NCBI GenBank assembly: GCA_041879425.1
Contig: CP090854.1
Location: 2,294,001-2,358,000 of the forward strand
Reading direction: 5' to 3'
Source of the DNA: Vibrio pomeroyi
Lineage (GTDB): Bacteria > Pseudomonadota > Gammaproteobacteria > Enterobacterales > Vibrionaceae
DNA: 64,000 nt
The stretch's first letter is position 1; every line of letters starts with the position of its first letter. The position numbers and the translations under genes are program-made. Below are positions 54,725 through 63,158 of this stretch, in pieces. A model generated the notes under the pieces. That model saw only the letters and a program-made list of their open reading frames with translations. It was not told the origin of the DNA and ran no database searches.

Positions 54725-54744
54725 ATGTATGTTATAACGCACAA
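54725..54744. promoter_or_regulatory. Operator 2 of the XRE-cupin/BenE locus
   Basis: ATGTATGTTATAACGCACAA matches operator 1 at 16 of 20 positions, with the right half identical (TATAACGCACAA). It ends 14 bases before the BenE start, 37 bases from operator 1 start to start, so it likely covers the transporter promoter or ribosome site. Confidence 0.75.
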
Positions 54745-54758
54745 CGAGAGTGGTTAGT

Positions 54759-55973
54759 ATGGGTCAGATTAAGTTTTCTCACATCAGTACTGGTTTTATT
54801 GCGGTATTAATCGGTTATGCGAGTGCGGCAGCGATCATCTTCCAAGCAGCAACCAGTGCAGGAGCAAGCCAACAACAGATCGCTTCATGGTTTTGGGCTC
54901 TCGGAATTGGCATGGGTGTATCGACAATTTTGCTTTCGTGGCGATACAAGCAACCAGTCGTGACCGCATGGTCGACGCCGGGTGCTGCGCTACTTATCAC
55001 CTCATTGGATGGGCTCACCGTAGAGCAAGCTGTGGCTATATTCTTATTTAGCTCACTGTTAATCACTATTACGGGTCTAACAGGTATCTTTGACACGCTA
55101 CTTAAACGAATCCCAACATCGATCGCCTCTGCAATGCTAGCGGGTGTGTTGTGGATGTTTGGTATCGGTATATTTACCTCTCTGTCTCAAGAGGCGATTA
55201 TCATCGGCACCATGTTAGCAGCGTATATTTTTGCTAAGCCTAAGTTTGGTAATTTGTTGATTCCGTTTATCTTATTGCTTGCCGTCATCATGAGTGGAGT
55301 CGCTGGGAAACTCGATTTATCGGATGTGAACTTAACGCTGACTCAGCCTATGTTCATCACCCCAGATTTTGATTTGGCGTCGCTGTTGAGTGTCGGCATT
55401 CCGCTATTTGTGGTGACAATGGCATCTCAAAACCTGCCCGGATTCGCGGTATTGAAAGCCAATGGTTATAACCCACCAGCGTCCCGTATTATCACCACAA
55501 CAGGCATCACGGGGTTATTACTTGCGCCCTTTGGCGGCTTTGCCTTTAACTTGGCAGCGTTAACAGGTGCAATATGCATGAGCCCAAATGCCGATCCTAA
55601 TCCGAAAAGTCGTTACAAAGCAGCATTAGCGATGGGTGGTTTCTATCTGTTAGCAGGAATATTAGGCACAACCTTTGTGTCTCTGTTCTCATCGGTTCCG
55701 CAAGCCATCATTATAACCATTGCGGGATTGGCATTATTGCCAACTCTTGCGAACTGCCTAACAACGGCACTTGCTGATGAGACGCATAGGGAGGCTGCGC
55801 TCCTCACCTTTTTACTTACTGCCTCTGGGATTAATTTTGCGGGAGTCGGCAGCGCATTTTGGGGATTGTGTTTAGGGTTAATTTGCTACGCGATAAAGAA
55901 TTGGCAGTTAAAAGCGACTCAAACAAAACAGGCTCAACCTACACAAACAAACGAAGGCAAAGAGCAGAGTTAA
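54759..55973 (+). CDS. benE: BenE-family transporter (YdcO-like)
   Basis: The ATG at 54759 gives 404 residues with about 12 hydrophobic helices. It begins MGQIKFSHISTGFIAVLIGYASAAAIIFQAAT and includes TAWSTPGAALL, LPGFAVLKANGY and FAFNLAALTGAICM, all BenE motifs. E. coli YdcO has the same neighbour. The substrate in that family is benzoate or an unknown acid; no benzoate-degradation gene is nearby. Operator 2 lies in its 5' region, which fits repression by the XRE-cupin protein. Confidence 0.92.
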   Translation: MGQIKFSHISTGFIAVLIGYASAAAIIFQAATSAGASQQQIASWFWALGIGMGVSTILLSWRYKQPVVTAWSTPGAALLITSLDGLTVEQAVAIFLFSSLLITITGLTGIFDTLLKRIPTSIASAMLAGVLWMFGIGIFTSLSQEAIIIGTMLAAYIFAKPKFGNLLIPFILLLAVIMSGVAGKLDLSDVNLTLTQPMFITPDFDLASLLSVGIPLFVVTMASQNLPGFAVLKANGYNPPASRIITTTGITGLLLAPFGGFAFNLAALTGAICMSPNADPNPKSRYKAALAMGGFYLLAGILGTTFVSLFSSVPQAIIITIAGLALLPTLANCLTTALADETHREAALLTFLLTASGINFAGVGSAFWGLCLGLICYAIKNWQLKATQTKQAQPTQTNEGKEQS

Positions 55974-56006
55974 ATTTACTCTTATAGCTATCACAGATAT
56001 TCAATA

Positions 56007-56042
56007 AAAAAGGCAAGCCATTAGAAGACTTGCCTTTCTCTT
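56007..56042. terminator. Terminator between the BenE gene and the GtrA gene
   Basis: AAGGCAAG and CTTGCCTT pair around an 11-base loop with an A run before and a T-rich tail after, between convergent genes. Confidence 0.8.
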
Positions 56043-56048
56043 TCTTGT

Positions 56049-56486
56049 TTAGCGGGTAAAGACCCAATACTGACTAAACAGGTAGTTCGTCACCATGCCG
56101 ACCAAAATACCAACGACCATTGCGATAAACACAGCACCTGTAAACGCTGGCAGTAGTTCCGTCATCAGCTTGAAGCACAAGAGATTCGGTACTGCAGATA
56201 TCGACGCTGAGAACATGAACTTTTGCCATTGAATCAGTTTATCAGACCAACTACCCAGCCCTTTGAACCCAAAAGTCAGCACTCGATTACCAAACCATGT
56301 TGTCGTTGCTGCAGCAATGAAAGACCCAATTCGCGCCGTCATCAAAGGCAAACCAACAATGTAATGCAACAAGGCAAATACTGCACAATCAACAACAAAC
56401 CCACCAACACCAACCACAGCAAACCGAACCATCTTGTGTTGGGACTGGAGCCTTTGACTGTGTGCCTGAAGCTTGTTGTTGAACAT
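56049..56486 (-). CDS. gtrA: GtrA-family membrane protein
   Basis: With ATG 56486 (AGGG six bases upstream) the protein has 145 residues and four hydrophobic helices. It includes VRFAVVGVGGFVVDCAVFALLHY and the conserved WFGNRVLTFGF. An in-frame ATG at 56513 overlaps the previous gene. GtrA-type proteins flip polyprenyl-phosphate sugars across the inner membrane. Upstream on the same strand are a PMT-type transferase and a GtrB-type glycosyltransferase, so it likely supplies the lipid-linked sugar donor for them. Confidence 0.9.
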   Translation of the reverse strand: MFNNKLQAHSQRLQSQHKMVRFAVVGVGGFVVDCAVFALLHYIVGLPLMTARIGSFIAAATTTWFGNRVLTFGFKGLGSWSDKLIQWQKFMFSASISAVPNLLCFKLMTELLPAFTGAVFIAMVVGILVGMVTNYLFSQYWVFTR

Positions 56487-56499
56487 TTGCAGCCCTGAG

Positions 56500-57987
56500 T
56501 TAACGCTGAACATCACTTGCACTTCTAATGTGGCTCAACGACAAATTTGGTTTGATGTTTTGGTTATGGCAACTAAACAAAGCGCGCTTTATTTTCACCG
56601 TGGGTTCCAAAATACACGTTAACGCGTTGTCTTTAATCTTGGTTTCTACTTCCGCTCTTTTACCAATCAAATAGAACTTGTCGATGCCATCTAGTTGTTC
56701 GATATCAAGCAGTTTTTTCGCTTGCCCGTGGCTATAAAACTGCCCAGAGAACGGTCGTTTTCCTACATAAAAACTCGGTGATGAATCGGTGATCTGCTCG
56801 AAGATGATACGATCACTCTTCTCGTTCGCTTTACCTAGATTCAAGTAAACCATCGCTATCATCAGCAACACTGGCAGAACTAAAGCGACGTTCGAGAACC
56901 ACTTCTTATCTTTTTCCACCACAAGTATAGCAACCAACAAACCAAGCGCTGGAATGCCCGGTAACACGTAAGCAGGAAGAATATTACCCGCCATGGTGAA
57001 AAGAATCAGAGGTGAGATTAACCAACACACAAGGAATGAAAACAGCCCGCTATTCTCAGCGTTAATTTCCGCAATTTTCTTACGTCGAGCAAACGCCAGT
57101 ATTGGCAATACAATCGACCAAGGCGCGGCAGCTTGGATCCAGAATACCCAGATCATGCCTCGTGTTTCGTCGTGAGCGGATCCGTAAAGATCCCCTTCCC
57201 AGCCACTCACGACAAAACGCTTAAAGTGTTCGCCAACAATAAAGTAATCAATAAAGCCCGGTGTCGCCATTTCTGCCATGATGTACCAAGGCAGAGCAAT
57301 CACTAACATCACACCTAAGCCAGACAACAATGGGAAACGTTGCCAAAGCGCTTTAAAAGCACCAAAGAAGCCATGTTGTAAGACCAACCAAGGGAACACT
57401 GCGATACCCATGATGACAATCGCTACCGGCCCTTTCGCAAGTAAACCTAGCGCTAAACCAATAAAGCCAACGTAACCCCAATTTCTATTGGTCTTCGCAC
57501 TCCCTTCTCCTTTCCGACCCTCTCCTCCTAGCCAACATAAATAGAAACCTAACATGGCAATAGTCATCGCCAAGGTTAACGCGATGTCTGTCATCACAGC
57601 ACCCGCAGCGATAGAGAAAATACCGCATGTCGCCAACACTACGGCTGCGACTAAAGCGCTTTGCCCTGTTCGCTTCGCCATGTAAGCCGTCAGCAAAATT
57701 GTTACGACACCCGCTAACCAATGAGGTGCACGAACCGCAAACTCACTCAAACCGAACAACTCAATACCGGCCGCACTCATCCATGTAAACAGCGGCGGCT
57801 TACCCCAGAAAGGAATGCCGTAATCAAACTGAGGCGTTAACCAGTTCCCAGTTTCCACCATTAAACGAGCCATTTCACCGTAGCGCGCTTCGGTGGTGTC
57901 CATTAACGGGTAAGTTGCCAGAGATAAAAGCCTTAGAACCAATGCAAAAGCCAACAAATACCATAGGTGCGTTCGGTTCAGGCTCAT
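56500..57987 (-). CDS. ArnT-like membrane glycosyltransferase (PMT family)
   Basis: This 495-residue protein has an N-terminal PMT-type domain with about 10-12 helices and the signature MDTTEARYGEMARLMVETG and FWGKPPLFTWMSAAGIELFG, where a conserved Glu/Asp pair acts in ArnT. The C-terminal part is a soluble periplasmic domain. It transfers a sugar from undecaprenyl phosphate to a periplasmic acceptor such as lipid A or a glycan. No arnBCD genes are nearby, so the sugar need not be aminoarabinose. Its 5' end overlaps the GT2 gene by four bases. Confidence 0.92.
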   Translation of the reverse strand: MSLNRTHLWYLLAFALVLRLLSLATYPLMDTTEARYGEMARLMVETGNWLTPQFDYGIPFWGKPPLFTWMSAAGIELFGLSEFAVRAPHWLAGVVTILLTAYMAKRTGQSALVAAVVLATCGIFSIAAGAVMTDIALTLAMTIAMLGFYLCWLGGEGRKGEGSAKTNRNWGYVGFIGLALGLLAKGPVAIVIMGIAVFPWLVLQHGFFGAFKALWQRFPLLSGLGVMLVIALPWYIMAEMATPGFIDYFIVGEHFKRFVVSGWEGDLYGSAHDETRGMIWVFWIQAAAPWSIVLPILAFARRKKIAEINAENSGLFSFLVCWLISPLILFTMAGNILPAYVLPGIPALGLLVAILVVEKDKKWFSNVALVLPVLLMIAMVYLNLGKANEKSDRIIFEQITDSSPSFYVGKRPFSGQFYSHGQAKKLLDIEQLDGIDKFYLIGKRAEVETKIKDNALTCILEPTVKIKRALFSCHNQNIKPNLSLSHIRSASDVQR

Positions 57988-59003
57988 GCTGACTCCTCTA
58001 ATTTAAAATGTGTTTTTAATGCAGGTGTATCGACCACGGATTGGATCAGATACAAAGGGCGATTCTTGGTTTCGATGAAAATACGACCTATGTATTCCCC
58101 CATCAAACCAATACTCAGAAGTTGAATGCCTCCAAGGGCAAGTTGAACGACCATCATTGATGGATAACCCGTGATAGGCTCACCAAACATCAGGGTTTTG
58201 AACACGATGACCATCCCATACACAAAAGCCGTTAGGGCAACAAGGCCACCGACTGCCGTTGCAATACGCAGTGGTCGGATAGAAAACGAGGTAATGCCAT
58301 CCATCGCCAAGCCAATCAGCTTCAAGTAGTTCCACTTGGTCTCACCACAAAAGCGAGCGTCGCGCTTAAATTGGATCGTCGCTTGTCTGAACCCCGGCCA
58401 TGAGAAAATGCCTTTCATGTAGCGATTACGTTCAGGAAGTTGATTGATATGGTCGACGACTTCACGGCTCAACAGTCTGAAATCACCGACATTCTCAGGA
58501 ACATCGATCTTCGCAGCCACGCTCATAACTTTGTAAAAGCTCGCCGCTGAAAACTTCTTAAACCAAGTTTCACCGTCACGCTGGCTGCGCTGCATGTTGA
58601 CGACGTCATAACCTTCGCGCCACTTGGCAACCATTTGCGGGATAAGCTCAGGCGGATCTTGCAGGTCTGCATCTAACAGAATCACGGCTTGCCCGCGACA
58701 ATGTTCAAGGCCAGCGCTCATGGCTGACTCTTTACCAAAGTTGCGGCTTAAACCAATCACCGAGATCGAGCTATTGATTGAAGTGAATGAACTCACCAAG
58801 TCCAAGCTGTTGTCTTTGCTGCCATCGTCGACATAAACAATCTCGCTCGTGATCGGTAAGCTATCGAGAACCTTAGTGAGGCGATAATGGAACTCTTCCA
58901 ACACCTCTTGTTCATCGTAAAAAGGCACAATGATAGACAAAGAAACCGCAGGGTTGATCTGCGATGTGGATATCTTAGGGCGGCTAATATGAAGTTCAGA
59001 CAT
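57984..59003 (-). CDS. GT2 polyprenyl-phosphate glycosyltransferase (GtrB/ArnC-like)
   Basis: This 339-residue enzyme has a GT-A domain with VSLSIIVPFYDEQEVLEEF, YVDDGSKDNS and LLDADLQDPPELIPQMV. Two C-terminal hydrophobic segments (residues ~250-275 and ~285-310) form a membrane hairpin. This is the architecture of GtrB, ArnC and DPM1, which load a sugar onto undecaprenyl or dolichyl phosphate. It is the first gene of the three-gene operon and overlaps the ArnT-like gene by four bases (ATGA). An OmpR-type two-component system is divergent. Confidence 0.93.
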   Translation of the reverse strand: MSELHISRPKISTSQINPAVSLSIIVPFYDEQEVLEEFHYRLTKVLDSLPITSEIVYVDDGSKDNSLDLVSSFTSINSSISVIGLSRNFGKESAMSAGLEHCRGQAVILLDADLQDPPELIPQMVAKWREGYDVVNMQRSQRDGETWFKKFSAASFYKVMSVAAKIDVPENVGDFRLLSREVVDHINQLPERNRYMKGIFSWPGFRQATIQFKRDARFCGETKWNYLKLIGLAMDGITSFSIRPLRIATAVGGLVALTAFVYGMVIVFKTLMFGEPITGYPSMMVVQLALGGIQLLSIGLMGEYIGRIFIETKNRPLYLIQSVVDTPALKTHFKLEESA

Positions 59004-59128
59004 AATACGTTCTTCTATTTTTTAATCTGGAGCCAATCTACCCTCCCATAAGTGAAAGTTATGTTATTGACATATTTTTCACGCTCACTCAGGATAATGT
59101 TACTGTCTATTTCTGTATGAGAATCAAA
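59004..59128. promoter_or_regulatory. Divergent control region of the glycan operon and the two-component system
   Basis: This 125-base spacer separates the GT2 gene and the response-regulator gene. It must hold both promoters, and it is the natural place for autoregulation by the regulator. No direct repeat was singled out. Confidence 0.5.
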
Positions 59129-59806
59129 ATGAAACGAGTTCTATTAGTCGAAGATAACCGTGAAATTGCAGGTGTCTTGTTTGATTATTTTGAGTGTATT
59201 GGCATGGAACTCGATTACGCGGACAACGGCGAGCTTGGCCTGCAACTCGCGTTAGATAATTCATTTGATATCATCATCTTAGATTTGATGTTGCCGCGAA
59301 TGGACGGTCTAACGGTTTGTAATAAACTGCGTGATCAAGGCAACGCGACACCCATTTTGATGCTAACTGCACTGGATAGCCGTGAAGACATGTTGAAAGG
59401 CTTTGAACATGGTGCCGATGATTACCTCACCAAGCCTTTTGATTTGGATATTCTAGAAGCAAGAATGAACGCGTTAGTTCGTCGTTACCGCGGAAAAGTC
59501 GCCTCTTCGAAACTCCAGTTCGACGAGCTCACTATCGACCAAAAGACACGTAAAGCTTACCGCCAAGATAAGCTACTTGCGCTGAACCCAACCACTTACA
59601 CCATACTTGAGATGCTTTGCCAAAACGCACCTGAAGTGGTCACTCGCGAAGATATCTCATACAAGCTGTGGGAAGAAGACGAACCCAACAACGATGTGTT
59701 ACGCAGTCACATCTATCAGCTGCGTAACCAACTCGACAAGCCTTTCAACACGCAAATGTTGATTACCGTACCTAAAGTTGGATTCCGTTTGGAGTCGTCG
59801 AATTGA
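59129..59806 (+). CDS. OmpR-family response regulator
   Basis: The ATG at 59129 (GAGA a few bases upstream) gives 225 residues; ATG 59117 adds four residues. The receiver has E8-D9, phospho-acceptor D52 (IIILDLMLPRMDG) and K102 (DDYLTKPFD). The C-terminal winged helix (about 130-225) has TREDISYKLWEEDEPNNDVLRSHIYQLRNQL. It resembles the CarR/VprA-type regulators that control lipid A modification genes in vibrios, but that is not proven here. Its stop overlaps the kinase start. Confidence 0.9.
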   Translation: MKRVLLVEDNREIAGVLFDYFECIGMELDYADNGELGLQLALDNSFDIIILDLMLPRMDGLTVCNKLRDQGNATPILMLTALDSREDMLKGFEHGADDYLTKPFDLDILEARMNALVRRYRGKVASSKLQFDELTIDQKTRKAYRQDKLLALNPTTYTILEMLCQNAPEVVTREDISYKLWEEDEPNNDVLRSHIYQLRNQLDKPFNTQMLITVPKVGFRLESSN

Positions 59807-61101
59807 TCTTAAATGTCCTCACAAGCACCAAAACCTTAACCGGCCGCCTAGCGCTTTTCTTTGGGTTAATGGCCGTGATTGTGTCGGCATTCGTCTATGT
59901 GGTTTTTATCGCCGCACTGTACTTATCAGAAGACCGAGTCGGTGAAAGACGTATCCTAATTGACCGTAACTACGCCGTAGGTTTATTCCAAGCCGGTGAG
60001 AGTGGCGAGTTAAGAATTGATGACCTAACCATCGCCTACAACGACCCATCGTTCATACCTCCAGAATACAAAAAGTACATTGAAGGCAAAGAGAGCTTTG
60101 TTGGCGAGGTTGGTGAAGAACCCGACTCACGCATGGTGTATGTCGGTGAGTATACTGATGAAGGTGAAACCCACCCGATCATCCTGCTTTCTGAAATAGA
60201 CCGTGTTGAATTTGATATTTACGAATTGGTGTACGCGACCACCTTTGTACTGACCCTACTATCTGTTCTGATTTTTAGCTTTGGGGCGCTGCTCTATCGA
60301 TTATCTAAGCGTCTAATTGAGCCTTTCAACTCTCTGTCTGAACAACTCGAATCTAATAAGCTCAATCTCAACGAAGAGTTTGGTGTGAGTGATGATGCGG
60401 CGGTTGAATTTCGTCAATTGACCGATCAACTCAATCAATATCGTCGAGAAATCAATTCGTTAGTCAAACGTGAACAAGCCTTTGCTCGCTACTCAAGTCA
60501 TGAACTAAGAACACCGCTGACTGTTGCTCGCGGGGCGAATAAGCTGCTCCTTCGCAGCGAAACAACCGAGTTTCAATCTCGTCAGGTTGAACGCATTGAT
60601 GAAGCCATTGTTCAAATGTCTGAAATGGTCGATGCTCTGCTTGGTCTGGTTCGCTATGAAAGAAACAGTGACGATGCACCGCTGCGTTTATTCAGCCAGC
60701 AAGAGCTAGAGACGATCGTTTCTAAAAATTCATTGCAGGCAAACGAGAAAGAAGTCCAGATAACCTTGCAAGTTCAATCCGAACCAACCATTCAAGCCAC
60801 CAGCGCGATCATGAATATGTTGGTCGGAAACTTGTTGAGAAACGCGATTGCAGCCACTAATAGCGGTACAGTAACAGTCACCCTCTCCCAAGGCAGTCTT
60901 GTTATTGAAGACCAAGGTGAAGGCCTGCAGGAACAATACAACCCGAATGGTCACGGGCTAGGATTATTGATTGTCGATGACTTGTGTCAGCGTTTTGATT
61001 GGGACTTTGAATTGTTCAATCGCAACTGTGGTGGATGCACAGCCAAGATCACCTTTCAAGCCGATTCACCCGCGTCAATATCGAACGAAAACTTGATTTA
61101 G
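59803..61101 (+). CDS. Sensor histidine kinase
   Basis: This 432-residue kinase starts at TTG 59803 within TTGA, which also contains the regulator stop, so the pair is translationally coupled. Two hydrophobic segments (about residues 15-40 and 140-165) flank a periplasmic acidic sensor domain of about 100 residues (ESGELRIDDLTIAYNDP, GEEPDSRMVYVGEYTDEGETHP). The phospho-acceptor H233 is in RYSSHELRTPL. The ATPase domain holds LLRNAIAATNSG, IEDQGEGL and GHGLGLLIV. The acidic sensor part suggests cation or peptide sensing. Confidence 0.93.
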   Translation: MILNVLTSTKTLTGRLALFFGLMAVIVSAFVYVVFIAALYLSEDRVGERRILIDRNYAVGLFQAGESGELRIDDLTIAYNDPSFIPPEYKKYIEGKESFVGEVGEEPDSRMVYVGEYTDEGETHPIILLSEIDRVEFDIYELVYATTFVLTLLSVLIFSFGALLYRLSKRLIEPFNSLSEQLESNKLNLNEEFGVSDDAAVEFRQLTDQLNQYRREINSLVKREQAFARYSSHELRTPLTVARGANKLLLRSETTEFQSRQVERIDEAIVQMSEMVDALLGLVRYERNSDDAPLRLFSQQELETIVSKNSLQANEKEVQITLQVQSEPTIQATSAIMNMLVGNLLRNAIAATNSGTVTVTLSQGSLVIEDQGEGLQEQYNPNGHGLGLLIVDDLCQRFDWDFELFNRNCGGCTAKITFQADSPASISNENLI

Positions 61102-61151
61102 TTGGTTTACAGCCGCCTCTGGCTACTAGATACTCGTCCGTCCTATTTGAT

Positions 61152-61184
61152 TTAAAAATGCTGGCTCTTTAGTCAGCATTTTGT
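61152..61184 (+). terminator. Terminator after the two-component operon
   Basis: AAAATGCTG and CAGCATTTT form the outer stem, with an inner pairing CT/AG around the loop, followed by GTTT. It lies just before the next gene. Confidence 0.8.
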
Positions 61185-61193
61185 TTAAGTGCG

Positions 61194-62123
61194 ATGAAAC
61201 TAAATAATAGCCCTGTAACTCAGCATCAATTTAACGGCCACACTTTTTTCTTAAAGCGTGACGATCAGCTTCACTCCCATTTTTGCGGCAACAAAGCCCG
61301 CAAGTTCATGAAGCTGCTGGAAGACGAGCACCCAGAAGCCACAACCTTGATCAGCTACGGTTCTGCGCAGGCTAACTCTCTGTTCTCACTCGCGGCACTG
61401 GCAAAGATCAAAAGTTGGACGCTTGAGTTCTACGTCGATCATCTTCCCGAGTGGTTACTAGAACGCCCAATAGGTAATTACCGTGGCGCTATTGATCTTG
61501 GCGCGAAGGTGATTTCAGTCAAAGAGACAGGCTCTGAACTTCATCCACAAGCGTATATTGAGCAAGTCAGACAACCTGACTCCCATTGCATTGTATTACC
61601 AGAAGGTGGACGCTCTCAGCTTGCTGAGTATGGTGTTAAACAACTGGCGATGGAAGTACTGAGCTGGACTCGCTTCGAAAACCAACACGATTTTGTGGTC
61701 GCACTGCCCGCAGGGACAGGTAGCACAGCGCTCTATCTTCATAAGCATTTAAAAATGCACAACATCCCAGTGTTAACCTGTGCTTGTGTTGGTGGTAGCG
61801 ACTATTTAACGCAGCAATTTAATGAGCTAGGTGAAACCGATCATCCACAGATCTTATCACTCGAAACCAAACACCACTTTGGAAAATTGTATCAACAGGA
61901 TTATCAAACTTGGTTGGATCTACAAGAGCAAACCGACATCGAGTTTGACCTGCTTTACGATCCATTGATGTGGCAATGCTTAGAACAGTGGCAAGAAGAT
62001 AACCCAACAAAAACCATCATATACATTCACCAAGGTGGCATCTTAGGTAACGAATCGATGTTGCCACGCTACCAGCGAAAATATCCAGATATGTGCCGCA
62101 GCACGACCAACGCTTCTTGGTAA
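61194..62123 (+). CDS. PLP-dependent ACC deaminase / D-cysteine desulfhydrase-like protein
   Basis: This 309-residue fold-type II PLP protein has the PLP lysine K34 in CGNKARKFMKLL, TLISYGSAQANSLFSLAAL near residue 55 and VVALPAGTGSTALYLHKHL. The family includes 1-aminocyclopropane-1-carboxylate deaminase and D-cysteine desulfhydrase. The exact substrate cannot be told. The usual ACC deaminase has 338 residues, so this shorter version more likely acts on D-cysteine or a similar D-amino acid. The ATG follows the kinase terminator closely, so it needs its own promoter or readthrough. Confidence 0.83.
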   Translation: MKLNNSPVTQHQFNGHTFFLKRDDQLHSHFCGNKARKFMKLLEDEHPEATTLISYGSAQANSLFSLAALAKIKSWTLEFYVDHLPEWLLERPIGNYRGAIDLGAKVISVKETGSELHPQAYIEQVRQPDSHCIVLPEGGRSQLAEYGVKQLAMEVLSWTRFENQHDFVVALPAGTGSTALYLHKHLKMHNIPVLTCACVGGSDYLTQQFNELGETDHPQILSLETKHHFGKLYQQDYQTWLDLQEQTDIEFDLLYDPLMWQCLEQWQEDNPTKTIIYIHQGGILGNESMLPRYQRKYPDMCRSTTNASW

Positions 62124-62342
62124 TTGCATTCCCCCACACCTAGATCTAGATATGCAAATTTCCGTAATCTAAGAACACCGTCAAACAGCCATCACACTTC
62201 ATACGTGATGGTTGTTTTAGCATTTCACTTTCATATTTCACTTCTACCCTTACACTTCAAATTAGAAACAGAAATCTGGCAAGAATCATCGCGTTATCTA
62301 TACTTTCGATTGGAACGTCATTGTCATCTGAAGGAATAACGC

Positions 62343-63080
62343 ATGCGAAAACTCACTACACTCGGCCTGTTTTCAGTTTTACTACCCTTTTCAGCAATTT
62401 CTGGAGAAAACGTCACTTACCAAGTCGACGGTATGGACTACGAAGGTTATTGGAGTGAAGCCAGCGACCAAGCGCCTTTGGTGCTACTCATACACGACTG
62501 GGATGGCTTAACCGATTACGAAAAGAAACGTTCTGAGATGCTCAATGAACTCGGTTACAACGTGTTCGCCATCGACCTATTTGGTAAAGGCATCCGCCCA
62601 ACCGAAGTGAAAGACAAAAAACAACACACGGGTGAACTGTATAAAGACAGAGAGAAAATGCGTGCGCTACTCAACGCTGGAGCTATGGAAGCGAAAAGAC
62701 TTGGCGGCAACTTAGATAACAACGTAATAATGGGATACTGTTTCGGCGGAGCCGCTGTATTGGAAGCCGCTCGTGCGGGCATTCCTTCGAAGGCTTACGT
62801 CACCTTCCATGGCGGTTTATCAACACCAAAAGGCCAAGACTATTCGCAAACTAAAGCTCCGGTTGTCGTATTCCACGGTACGGCTGATGCCATGATTTCA
62901 ATGCAAGATTTTGGCAACCTTGCCGCTGAACTTGAAACAACCAAAGTTCCGCATGAAATGATCACCTACAGTGGCGCTCCACATGCATTTACCGTATTCA
63001 GTTCCAACAATTACCAAAATGAAGCTGACCAAAAATCGTGGGAACGATTCACGCATGTGTTAGAAACCACTACCCGATAA
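62343..63080 (+). CDS. Secreted dienelactone-hydrolase family protein
   Basis: This 245-residue alpha/beta hydrolase has a signal peptide of about 20 residues (KLTTLGLFSVLLPFSAISG). The catalytic triad is C133 in MGYCFGGAAVLE, D182 in FHGTADAMIS and H214 in SGAPHAFTVF. A cysteine nucleophile is typical of the dienelactone hydrolase family. The export signal suggests a periplasmic or secreted hydrolase with an unknown substrate. GAAGGAATAACGC precedes the ATG. Confidence 0.93.
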   Translation: MRKLTTLGLFSVLLPFSAISGENVTYQVDGMDYEGYWSEASDQAPLVLLIHDWDGLTDYEKKRSEMLNELGYNVFAIDLFGKGIRPTEVKDKKQHTGELYKDREKMRALLNAGAMEAKRLGGNLDNNVIMGYCFGGAAVLEAARAGIPSKAYVTFHGGLSTPKGQDYSQTKAPVVVFHGTADAMISMQDFGNLAAELETTKVPHEMITYSGAPHAFTVFSSNNYQNEADQKSWERFTHVLETTTR

Positions 63081-63096
63081 GCCGTAACACTCAAAC

Positions 63097-63136
63097 CAAA
63101 TCAGCCCATACTTAATAATGAACATGGGCTGATTCG
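63097..63136. terminator. Inverted repeat between the hydrolase gene and dadA
   Basis: AATCAGCCCAT (63099-63109) and ATGGGCTGATT (63124-63134) are a perfect 11-base inverted repeat around a 14-base loop between convergent genes. There is no T run on either side, so terminator function is only likely. Confidence 0.55.
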
Positions 63137-63158
63137 TATGACCAAGTATTTTGATGCA

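Noticed and set aside
62124..62339. 71-codon plus-strand frame after the PLP enzyme gene
   Set aside because: It starts at TTG right at the previous stop, has odd composition and no ribosome site. The ribosome site of the hydrolase gene lies at its end.
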